From Glandiceps talaboti (Eukaryota; Hemichordata; Enteropneusta; Spengelidae): a stretch of 63,500 nt of DNA. The stretch spans positions 25,835,003-25,898,502 of the forward strand of contig NC_135551.1 of NCBI RefSeq assembly GCF_964340395.1, given 5' to 3'. The notes below the pieces were generated by a model. The model saw nothing but the letters and a program-made list of their open reading frames with translations, was not told where the DNA came from and made no database searches. How positions within the stretch are numbered: the stretch's first letter is position 1; each line of letters opens with the position of its first letter. Positions 51,982 to 63,500 of this stretch are shown here, in pieces. The translations under genes and the position numbers were made by a program.

Positions 51982-52274
51982 CCCGTTTCACGTTAGTGTT
52001 CACTAGTTATGTTTAACACAACCACTAATTTGAAAAGAATTAGTAAGAAATTGCATAATTTTTACACTTGAGATCGCAATTTCTTGCTACATGCTGTGGA
52101 CGCAGACTAGACACGCGGGCGCTAATGTTTTGATGTCTGCGTGGTTACACATATTAAGTTCATTTCATTTTAGCAAGAAACTGACCTTCAATCTCGCTAT
52201 AAACATGCGCAGTCTCGTTTTCGTTTCTGCATGGTTGTAGCAAACAGAACCAGTGAACACTGAAATGAAACGGG
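51982..52274. mobile_element. MITE with CCCGTTTCA ends
   Basis: CCCGTTTCACGTTAGTGTTC on the left; GTGAACACTGAAATGAAACG on the right, inverted, 293 bp apart. A related right-end fragment (GTAGCAAACTGAGCTAGTGA, ACACTAAAATGAAA) is at about 33335-33372. No clear target-site duplication. Confidence 0.5.
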
Positions 52275-52372
52275 CTGTAACCAGTACAAGGCTATACAAA
52301 ACGACACACTAACATGAAACGGGCTGTAACCAGTACAAGGCTATACAAAACAACGCACTGAAATGAAACAGG
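52272..52372 (+). repeat. 49-bp tandem duplication
   Basis: GGGCTGTAACCAGTACAAGG unit repeated at 52272 and 52321, adjoining the right end of the CCCGTTTCA element, whose terminal bases recur in each unit. Confidence 0.75.
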
Positions 52373-53087
52373 TGAAATACGTAATGCTTTATTTGTCATC
52401 ATACCTGAACACTATAAAATAGTATTCTTTGAAGTAAGTACAATCCCATAATTTCTAGTACTAAAATCAGAAATAGCGAATTCGTGACTGTGAATCACAC
52501 CCTATTTTTGTGAAATACGTGCACAAGCTTTTTGTAGTGCATTGTTTCTGTTTGTTCATTAGAATTTGAGTTGTCAACAGTACTATTATCTCAGCATAAA
52601 AAAAAAAATTTCACTATCAATGCAACAACTTGAATAAGTACATATTTATGCAATATGTTTCTGGGGAAGTTTTATTTTGTCTCGTCGTTGATGCTAACAA
52701 TAGTTCAGTACCCTCTTTCAGCAAGGATTAAAATTTATTTGTGGAAACCAATTGTCTGTCAGAGCTAAAACGTTGGTCTAGAGCAAATGCATGATCCTAC
52801 GTCTAAACTGATAGTATTAACACTAATGCGAGAACCTGGTATTGAAACCCCTACCTTTACAATGATATTGACTCGCCTATGACACCTGGAAAGCGTACCG
52901 CCACTGCAGTAGTCGAGTGTTACAGATGGGGTATTCGATCCTAAATATAACGAAGTTGTTGTTTCCTTCATAATGTATAAGTTCTTGAAGTGTATATATA
53001 CCACGGTGGCAAACGAGGTTTCGGCTTACTATGTCAACATGTTAATATAAGCCATTGAAGAGGCGTGGCTAAATTATACACTTTGTA

Positions 53088-53275
53088 GGGTGGCATTTCT
53101 GATAGCTAGTTTTTCTCAAGTGACCGCACACTATTTTGATTAAATGGTGATTACGCGTGTGCAACAGAGGCACCACTATCGTCCAAGTGACTTGTGTAAT
53201 CTACATCTACAACATTGATCAACAGCAATAATTAATGTGTGTAAGACTTTCTTAGCATGCCGAAACTTCGATTGC
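53088..53275 (+). repeat. R3 family copy
   Basis: Third R3 copy, in the afadin-Dlish interval: TAGGGTGGCATTTCTGATAG, ACTTGTGTAATCTAC, AATGTGTGTAAGAC. Confidence 0.6.
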
Positions 53276-53621
53276 CACTGTGGAAAGATGTAAAATATCA
53301 TAAATGCGGCATGTCACAAGTTGGCAGGTCATTACGATGTCCAAGCCATGATCATAATGTGGATAAATGAATGCAGTAGGTCATTCAATTTTCACAAATA
53401 CTGTAATGTGTTTAGGGTAAATCTCTTCTCCTGAAGCCCCATTCTCGCAAGCCAGAGCTGAACTTTTTTTTCCGCCCGCGACACTACGAAACATCAATAC
53501 CCTTTGACGGTGGCTTGGACGGTGCCGTAAAAGAGGCCGTGGTTTTACGACGATGCTGAAACTCATGTCAACAACCCGAAAATGTGACGGGGCCTTCTTG
53601 TTGTGAGACATATTTTCTTTT

Positions 53622-53652
53622 TTTATTTAGTATATTTTGTTATACATTTATT
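53622..53652 (-). promoter_or_regulatory. Candidate Dlish poly(A) signals
   Basis: Two AATAAA hexamers read on the minus strand (TTTATT at 53622-53627 and 53647-53652), about 450 bases past the Dlish-like stop codon. Plausible cleavage region of a short 3'UTR. Confidence 0.35.
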
Positions 53653-54093
53653 TTTGTAAAAAAAAAAGATTGAACGGCAAACTCAGTGTAGTATGGTAGT
53701 ACTCTGGGTTCTAAATTTATCATTGTTGTAATAAAGCAAAGTATATTGAAATTGGTCATGGCATTATAAAAATCAAATTCTCTGAGTTTTAATACCTCGG
53801 GGTGTTCTAGTATTTTATGAATTCAGTTAAAATTATAACATACATCACTGAATAATGCTGAAATCAGTTGTGAAATATGTAAATCATGTCAAACGTCAAT
53901 ATAATTATGCATGTAGTATTTTGAAAATGTAATGTTATACTTTACACGTTGATGTACATCGAATGTCCTCTATTCTGTCTAATATGTCGAATGTCCAATA
54001 TCTTACAAGTAATAAAATGCATTGTTGGCATTTAGTTAAAGAGAGTCTGACTAAATTGTCTGATGCCTGATCAAATCTGAATGTTAAACCAAT

Positions 54094-57057
<2,964 letters not shown>

Positions 57058-57483
57058 ATTGAAACCATGCTACTGAATAATTCAACACTTTCATTTATTG
57101 TGTTACGTGATGAACTTTGACCCCGCTATTCTAATATTGAGTTTTACTGTTAGACTCAAATATTGCATAGCTCCCAGAACTGCTTACAACATAGAAAATG
57201 CAGAAAACGCGTAAATACCTGAGAATTTATCGAGAAAATGGGAGTAAATAAACGGTCTGCATTTCTGACTAGTTTAGAACGCCGGTAAACTGTTTTTCCC
57301 TCCAAGTCAAGGACAAGACCTGAGAATATCATTAGATTGTGAACTTTCAGTGGAAAAAGGTTTGCATCGGAGAGCTGCTGATCCCGCAATTTTTTAATCG
57401 GTTGCTAACATAGTATGTTTTGCATAATTATCAACTAAAAACCCACATGTTATTTATAAGTTTTAAGTGTTTGTATTTAAACG

Positions 57484-57571
57484 CCACCACCACCACCACC
57501 ACCACCACCACCACCACCACCACCACCACCACCACCACCACCACCACCACCACCACCACCATCGTCGTCGT
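57484..57571. repeat. (CAC)n then (TCG)n microsatellite upstream of Dlish
   Basis: About 26 CAC/ACC units followed by four TCG/CGT units, about 430 bases upstream of the Dlish start codon. On the Dlish sense strand it reads (GGT)n, a sequence type that can form two-tier G-quadruplexes. Confidence 0.95.
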
Positions 57572-58350
57572 CACAGTGAATTTGTGTGAAAGCACTACAT
57601 TATTAATACATGTATTTGGATCTGTTTGGCAGACCTGAAGGTTAGGACTCCCAAACATTAGATGGATGCATTGTCAACATTGTCAGCATCTCCACCACCA
57701 CTATTCCCCCAATCACTCCGTTGAGACCCACTCCTCTCTTCACTCACAACTAATAGTTAATTCACTGCATGAATATCAGCAGCGGTAAGACTCTTATATT
57801 CTGATATTATGATAAGGTGACAGTGGTGGGATCCTAAGGTTACAAAATAATGCAAGTTAGATAATACAATGAGCGAAAGTAAAATGTAACACTCCCCCGC
57901 CTTATTCCGTTTTCTAAAATATGGCCATTCCCCCGAGAACCGATTTAAAAAAAAAAAAAAAAGTTACCGTCATCCCCAATGTAATTACTGAAAACTGCCT
58001 TAATACATTTTCACCCACGGCCTTAACTGTACTGTACATGTAGGGAATCGAAGAACAATGACACCAAATACTACTTGTATGTATAAGAAAAAGAATTTAT
58101 ATATCTTTATTTACTTTAAAATGGTTTCTACACTGCCATGGATACTGGAAATAAACAAAGCCAGTGAACATTAACGAAAATAGGGAAAGACTTTTCCTTA
58201 GTACAGGTATATTACAGTGCAGGTAACAGTAAGACAGTCCATTGTTGTACGTCTGTCAAGCACATATCTCCCAGTAGTCATCATTTCAGTCAACTATTGA
58301 TTTAATAATCCAGTCTTAACCTCTGTATGTATAAGACTGCTACGCACACA
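57572..58350. other. Upstream flank of Dlish, nothing recognised
   Basis: Unique-looking sequence with one poly-A run at about 57948-57962; no exon, transposon end or array seen. Confidence 0.5.
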
Positions 58351-58356
58351 CGAACG

Positions 58357-58394
<38 letters not shown>

Positions 58395-58615
58395 CCTGCC
58401 TGCCTGCCCGCCCGCCCGCCCGCATGCATGCATGCATGCATGCATGCATGTATGTATGTATGCATGTATGCATGTATGTATGTATGTATGTATGTATGTA
58501 TGTATGTATGTATGTATGTATGTATGTATGTATGTATGTATGTATGTATGCTAAATTATATGTCTGTGTGTCTGACTGACTGACTGACTGACTGACGGAC
58601 TGACTGACGGACAGG
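58357..58615. repeat. Composite tetranucleotide array
   Basis: Successive blocks (CTGT)n, (TGCC)n, (CGCC)n, (GCAT)n, (GTAT)n, then after a short gap (GACT)n. Neighbouring motifs mostly differ by one base. Confidence 0.95.
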
Positions 58616-59229
58616 CAGATATATAGGTTATTGTCTAGTCTATCTTTCTTCGTATGACCCCTAGTACACGCCATGGAACCATAGTTGCAAACTATAGCAA
58701 GGCAGAACCCAAGCGTGCGAAACGCATGACATTTATTGTACTTTAAACTCCGCCTCACACACTGTGATCTGAAATGCAATCTCAAATTAAAGTTACTTGG
58801 TTACTTGGTTACTTGGTAGTTTAGCTCCTATTTCCTTTGGGAAGAGCCCTCAAAAGTTATCAAAATATATTTACAAAAAAGTCTTGATGGTGATTATATA
58901 AAACATGTTTTGGTCAAGTAAGCTTATCATGCAAACAGATTCCGCAAGTCATTAAAAGTCCCGGATTACCAAGCTAATAAGACATTGTTGACAAGTTGGT
59001 TATACTTACTAAGATATAGTTATAAAAGATATATGGTGTACTTTTGTATATTTTGCAAGTATAGATATATTTAATCCAAAGAATAAGGATGTTATAAAAA
59101 AAGTCGTTAAGAGTTTCACGCTTCCTCATCGATCATCAGGCGACTGATAAAATTGAGATTGTCAAGGACGATGTGTACATTTAAATGTTTGTGTATATTG
59201 CATAACAAGATGGTCAGACTAAAATATTC

Positions 59230-59470
59230 CTTACGGGGGTTTACTTCTATAGTTGGCGAGGGGAAATTCATTTTCATGGCGACATTTGGAGTGTAATTCT
59301 TATTGTTTTGTTCAGTAGCATGCACTTTTCAGCATTGATTATACATGGTTTCTCAGTTAAACAGAGCTTACAACGTTTCGTCCCATTTGTGTAAGCAGTC
59401 GTTTGGGCGTTTGGGTGATGATATCCCACTCAATATTATATGGTTGGTTCCTTTCCGTCTTTCTGGAGAG
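59230..59470 (-). pseudogene. Relic of a reverse-transcriptase retroelement
   Basis: Frameshifted minus-strand pieces read NIEWDIITQTPK, then GTKRCKLCLTEKPCIINAEK and LLNK, then SKCRHENEFPLANYRS. This RCxLCLTEK...LLNKR...SKCRHENKF pattern is the C-terminal zinc-binding region that follows the RT domain in abundant invertebrate retroelements (Penelope-like or related; class from memory). At least two frameshifts and stops; inactive. Confidence 0.55.
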
Positions 59471-59777
59471 AACAGTGCCCAATGCAGTATCAGCAGAGGA
59501 TAGATTAGGAGGCCTTAAACCATAACTCGGAGTTTCTCGCCCCTGCAGTCATCAGATGGCTAGATCAGTTTGATTAGGTCGGTCTGTTCACTTAAATTGT
59601 GGTTGGTACAATACATAACAAGATGGTTGGATTAATTCACTTCTTATGGTTTTTTCTGAGATACTTTGCCAGATAAAATTTGTTTTAATGTTTCCATTTT
59701 GATATTAGCTCTTTTTTTTATTGAGTACTTTGGTTCCATCAGCCTTGACAATATAATTTTTTTTCAGTCCAACATAG

Positions 59778-59881
<104 letters not shown>

Positions 59882-60052
59882 TTTAATAATGGTAGAAACA
59901 GATATTCTAGTAAAATAAACTAAATAAATGCTAATAGGACTAGCAATGAAATAACATTACAGGTGTTATAAGACACTTACACCACGGTGACACTGAATGG
60001 AGTAAGTAAAAAATAAGTACAGGATAGATACACGAACTCGTGGTAAAAGCGC

Positions 60053-60274
60053 CTACACAGTAGCGTCTTGCATGTTAAAACCCTGATTCAACACCGTCAA
60101 AATATTTTCGTTTGCTATATTTTGTCGCTCGTACATTTCTTCAATCCGGCGTTCAAGTTTTTTTAATCTTTCCAGGAAGTTATGGCGAGTTTCAGTCATT
60201 GATTCACCAATGTGGGGATCTCCTTTTCCACGACATTCAAATTCTGACTTTTCCCCTTTCGGTTGTACCAACAC
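60053..60274 (-). CDS. Unrecognised gene, terminal exon
   Basis: 73 codons then TAG. VLVQPKGEKSEFECRGKGDP, a linker, then the heptad-like ETRHNFLERLKKLERRIEEM. A poly(A) hexamer on this strand (TTTATT at 59717-59722) lies beyond an AT microsatellite. Confidence 0.6.
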   Translation of the reverse strand: MLVQPKGEKSEFECRGKGDPHIGESMTETRHNFLERLKKLERRIEEMYERQNIANENILTVLNQGFNMQDATV

Positions 60275-61238
60275 CTGTAAAGATTGACACATTCATCACT
60301 GGAGAATATCAATAAGAAGCTTAGGCATCAGTCTGCTACGATATATAAATCATAAGTCGATAACTTCAACTACCTGAAATGTAACATTTTCATGACTGTA
60401 TACGCTTCCTTTTAACCTCGTTAACACAATGATTTGTACCAATCGAATGGGATAATGTAATCACTAAAATTAATTGTTATGAAAATATAAGACAAAATAT
60501 GCTTTAGAAGTAGTGAAGTGTCAATCGCACACTTACCTCTATATTCTTAACACGTTGCAGCAAGTTATCTTGACTAATCTGCAGCTTTTCTATTGGAGGC
60601 TGGGAAACGATATAATATATATTAACTTAGCTATTCTGTGTATCGATATATACTATTTGATAAAACGCCAGTGGGTACGTCTGCAATGTACACATGACAC
60701 AGCACGTCATTAACATGGTGTGTACCTAAGAAATATGTCGTAAACGTCTGTTGTTTCTTTGTTCGGACCTACACACACGTGTTTACCAACAGATGATTCA
60801 ATACTGTTCAGGGTGTATGATATTACGAGTAAGTCATTTTATCTAACTAAACAGTTTCATAGAAATGTTCCAGTTGCAGATAGTGCACCTTTAAATAAGT
60901 TCAATAAATTATAAGTAATTTTTCATCTAGTTCACAAGGCTGGTTTTGGGTAATCAACCATGTCCGTCCTAACAATTCAAAATTGAATGTCTCTAGTTTG
61001 AAGTATATCTAGTGACAATTGATCAAAGATCTGAAGAGAAAATGCTTACTTTTTCTGGATTTAGAGATTTCGCAATGGCCTGCACAGAAATTGTTGATCC
61101 AACGCTGAACATATCCTGAAAGGCTGTCCCTGTGCTCGACTTCTCTTTACTATTTGGGTAGATTGTTGTTATCGCATTACACTGTTTTCGACGAAAGCAC
61201 GTGGGTATCATTTGTTCGACGTCGAGTGCAAGCTCAAC
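60053..61238 (-). CDS. 3' exons of an unrecognised gene, coiled-coil C-terminus
   Basis: Three minus-strand exons, all joined in phase 0: 61238-61050 (63 residues), 60599-60537 (21), 60274-60053 (73 plus stop). Boundaries: aataag|GTTGAG...GAAAAA|gtaagc; tttcccag|CCTCCA...TAGAG|gtaagt; tttacag|GTGTTG...TAG. The sequence has VELALDVEQMIPTCFRRKQC, then MFSVGSTISVQAIAKSL, then PPIEKLQISQDNLLQRVKNI, and ends in an amphipathic helix (FLERLKKLERRIEEMYERQN). Upstream exons would lie beyond 61238, but that stretch is a minisatellite and I see none. I do not recognise the family. Three clean junctions in one phase make chance unlikely. Confidence 0.62.
60537..60599 (-). CDS. Unrecognised gene, 63-nt exon
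   Basis: 21 codons, phase 0-0, PPIEKLQISQDNLLQRVKNI plus Glu. Excellent acceptor (cgtttcccag) and donor (GAG|gtaagtg). It is the start of a helical segment continuing into the next exon. Confidence 0.6.
61050..61238 (-). CDS. Unrecognised gene, exon n-2
   Basis: 63 codons, symmetric phase 0. Cys/Arg-rich MIPTCFRRKQC then a Ser/Thr-rich stretch (TTIYPNSKEKSSTGTAFQDM). The acceptor (aataag) is weaker than the others, so the left edge could differ. Confidence 0.5.
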
Positions 61239-61566
61239 CTTATTGGTGTAATAAAAAGGACAGGTTATTAGTAAAATATCAACGCTCTAAAATGACTCAG
61301 TAGTTGAATTTTAGGAGCAAGATCAATACTTCAATGTGGGATAAAAACATATTTCAATTAGTTTGGGGTGGGTGGGGGTGTTTGAACCATTTTAGTCCTC
61401 ACCCTACAAACACGATTTTACTTTTAATAAAATCTCTTTTGTACCCCTTAATGCAAATATTACTAAGAACTGCCATCAGATCGAGAAATTGATGAATGTC
61501 TGCTATGATCGTAAATGCATATCACTAAAATACATTAAAGTGTCAATAAAAGAGCATTTTCCTCAC

Positions 61567-62412
61567 CACGTACTGGCTTTGTATTCATAGTACTACATAC
61601 TGGCTGTGTATTCATAGTAGTACATACTGGCAGTGTATTTATAGTACTACATACTACTACATACTGGCTTTGTATTCATAGCACTACATACTACTACATA
61701 CTGGCAGTGTATTCATAGCACTACATACTATAACATACTGGCTTTGTATTCATAGCACTACATACTACTACATACTGGCTTTGTATGGCTGTGTATTTAT
61801 AGTACTACATACTGGCTGTGTATTCATAGCACTACATACTACTACATACTGGCTGTGTGTTCATAGCACTACATACTACTACATACGGGCTTTGTATTCA
61901 TAGAACTACATACTACTACATACTGGCTTTGTATTCATAGTAGTACATACTGGCTGTGTATCATTATAGTACTACATACTGGCTTTGTATTCATAGCACT
62001 ACATACTGACTTTGTATTCATAGCACTACATACTACTCTTTACTGGCTTTGTATTCATAGCACTACATACTACTACATACTGGCTTTGTATTCATAGCAC
62101 TGCATAATAATACATACTCTCTTTGTATTCATAGCACTACATACTACTACTACATACTGGCTTTATATTCATAGCACTACATACTACTACATACTGGCTG
62201 TGTATTTATAGTTTGACATACTGATTGTGTATTTATAACACTATACATTGACTTTGTATTTATAGTACTACATATTGGCTTTGTATAGTAGTATATACTG
62301 GCTTTATATTATAGCACTACATACTGGCTGTGTATTTATAGTACTACATACCGGCTTTATATTTATAGTACTACTCACTAGCTGTGTGTTTATAGTACTA
62401 CACACTGGCTCT
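61567..62412 (+). repeat. ~36-47-bp minisatellite, about 20 units
   Basis: Units combine TACTGGCTTTGTATTCATAG and CACTACATACTACTACA, with variants (TGTGTATTTATAG). Higher-order variation: some units carry one TACTAC block, others two. A short remnant (ATACATACTACTACATTCTG) reappears at 63290. Confidence 0.93.
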
Positions 62413-62423
62413 CTATTCAGAGT

Positions 62424-62579
62424 ACGTATATGTTATTTGCCAAATACCGTTCCATATCTTGCTGCGAGAGGTAATTTTTCCGGTAATAACGGAGAGCCGG
62501 AGGCGAGCCGTTATACCGGAAAAATTAACTCGAGCAGCAAGATGTGGAACAGTATTTGGCAAATAACATACTTATACGT
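62424..62579. repeat. ~156-bp near-perfect hairpin
   Basis: Left arm ACGTATATGTTATTTGCCAA...ATCTTGCTGCGAG...TTTTTCCGGTAATAACGG mirrored by CCGTTATACCGGAAAAATTA...CTCGAGCAGCAAGAT...TTGGCAAATAACATA. About 68-base arms around an 18-base GC-rich loop. Confidence 0.88.
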
Positions 62580-63289
62580 CACCTGCGACGAAGAATTAAT
62601 TTTTGAATGTCTAAAAGTGCTGTTTCATTTTAAATAAAATCACTTCCGCGTTATACTGTTGAGCGTAGTATCATGCACCACTCCGATAACTGCAATGCGG
62701 TTGTTTACACGTCAGCCTTAACTTCATCATCCAATCAGAGTGCGCGTTTGCTCAGTAGTATGACGTATTGTTTACTATTTGCATATCACTCAGCGATATA
62801 ATTCAAACTTATAACCATCAGCTGAAAAATGAGTGCGTCTTTGTTTTGCGTACTGTATTCCATGTTCGTGATATGCTTTCTTGTTCTAGTTAGGCAAAAA
62901 CTGCACCCTCTGTGGTGGTAATTTTCATATCCTCCATAAATTTAGGAATTCATGTTTACGATCGCGTGACAACCGTGCGTTCGCCATCACAGGACTTTCA
63001 CGGTTGTGTGTGAATTTTTTGACTATTTCCCTGTGACATGAAAAGTACAGTTCAAAGACTTGTTACAATGTATACAACGGTGATATTTTGTTCGATTGAC
63101 AACAAATTTGGCATTGGAAATGCTGGTTATAGCTCGATCTCTAGTTGTCTGCTAGATTTGTTTACAAGGGGACGTGCAGTAATCACGTGATACAACAAGC
63201 AAAAATACGGCTGTTGGTGAAAAATACGCCTGTGTATCTGCAGGGCTCTCGACCAATCAGAATGAGAGATTGGTGACAGGTGAGGTATA
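62580..63289. other. Segment between hairpin and minisatellite remnant
   Basis: No exon seen. CCAATCAGAGTGCGCG and GACCAATCAGAATGAGAG recur as similar words. Together with the hairpin this ~870 bp interrupts the flanking minisatellite and may be one inserted element, but its ends do not form clear inverted repeats. Confidence 0.35.
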
Positions 63290-63301
63290 ATACATACTAC
63301 T

Positions 63302-63343
63302 ACATTCTGATTTGAAATTGATACATTCTGATTTGAAATTGAT
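63302..63343 (+). repeat. 21-bp tandem duplication
   Basis: ACATTCTGATTTGAAATTGA unit twice in a row next to the minisatellite remnant; the rest to the window end is AT-rich and unremarkable. Confidence 0.8.
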
Positions 63344-63500
63344 TGTGCTGTACGAAATAATTATCACTTTTGTCGATTACGTCAGAAGGGGCTGGGGTGG
63401 GGTTGTCTGAGGCCAAATTAAAAAAAAATGTATGTTTTCTATCTTACATTAAGCTATTGATTCTTCCCTTATCTTTTTTACATTATACATCATTATACGA

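Noticed and set aside
57420-57658. Poly-Thr and poly-Val proteins
   Set aside because: Translations of the (CAC)n repeat.
58294-58785. 163-codon minus-strand repeat protein and its plus-strand shadows
   Set aside because: Product of the composite tetranucleotide array.
61567-62412. CRISPR-like array of repeats and spacers
   Set aside because: The spacers are themselves repeated and vary in length; this is a minisatellite in animal DNA.

Overview
The window is nuclear DNA of an animal, most likely a marine invertebrate. It is AT-rich, its coding segments are short exons with GT-AG introns, and its introns are full of microsatellites, minisatellites, MITEs and SINEs. The two recognised genes are an afadin/Canoe orthologue and a three-SH3 protein that looks like Dlish, a gene known mainly from invertebrates. 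I cannot fix the phylum; a non-vertebrate deuterostome or a lophotrochozoan both fit.

Layout. Bases 1-11215 hold no certain exon. They contain palindromes, hAT-like MITEs and low-complexity DNA, and are either the end of an upstream gene plus intergenic DNA or afadin's first intron. Afadin (+ strand) occupies 11216-48029 in 23 exons whose phases all agree. The summed coding length is 6654 nt (2217 residues plus stop) and only the first ~30 residues are missing. Domain order is RA1, lysine-rich linker, RA2, FHA, DIL, PDZ, then a long Pro/Gln-rich and coiled-coil tail in one 3.2 kb exon. Bases 48030-54093 hold the afadin 3'UTR and a repeat-rich gap, including an 889-bp transposon inside a minisatellite. 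The Dlish-like gene (- strand, convergent with afadin) runs from 57057 to 54094 in four exons (314 residues, three SH3 domains). Bases 57058-60052 hold CCA and tetranucleotide arrays and a decayed reverse-transcriptase element. Bases 61238-60053 (- strand) carry the last three exons of an unrecognised gene ending in a coiled coil. The right end is a long minisatellite, a near-perfect hairpin and AT-rich DNA.

How the genes relate. In known animals afadin links nectins, Rap1/Ras and F-actin at adherens junctions. In Drosophila, Dlish ties the myosin Dachs to the cortex near junctions in Fat/Hippo signalling. Both therefore act at the apical junctional cortex, but nothing in the sequence shows co-regulation.

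The observations most worth checking are: complementary (GA)n/(CU)n tracts flanking Dlish exons 2-3; a 43-bp tandem duplication that copies an afadin 5' splice site; a symmetric 120-nt exon inside the afadin DIL region; and several hAT-like families with exact 5- or 6-bp target-site duplications. No CRISPR, prokaryotic operon or defence system is present.
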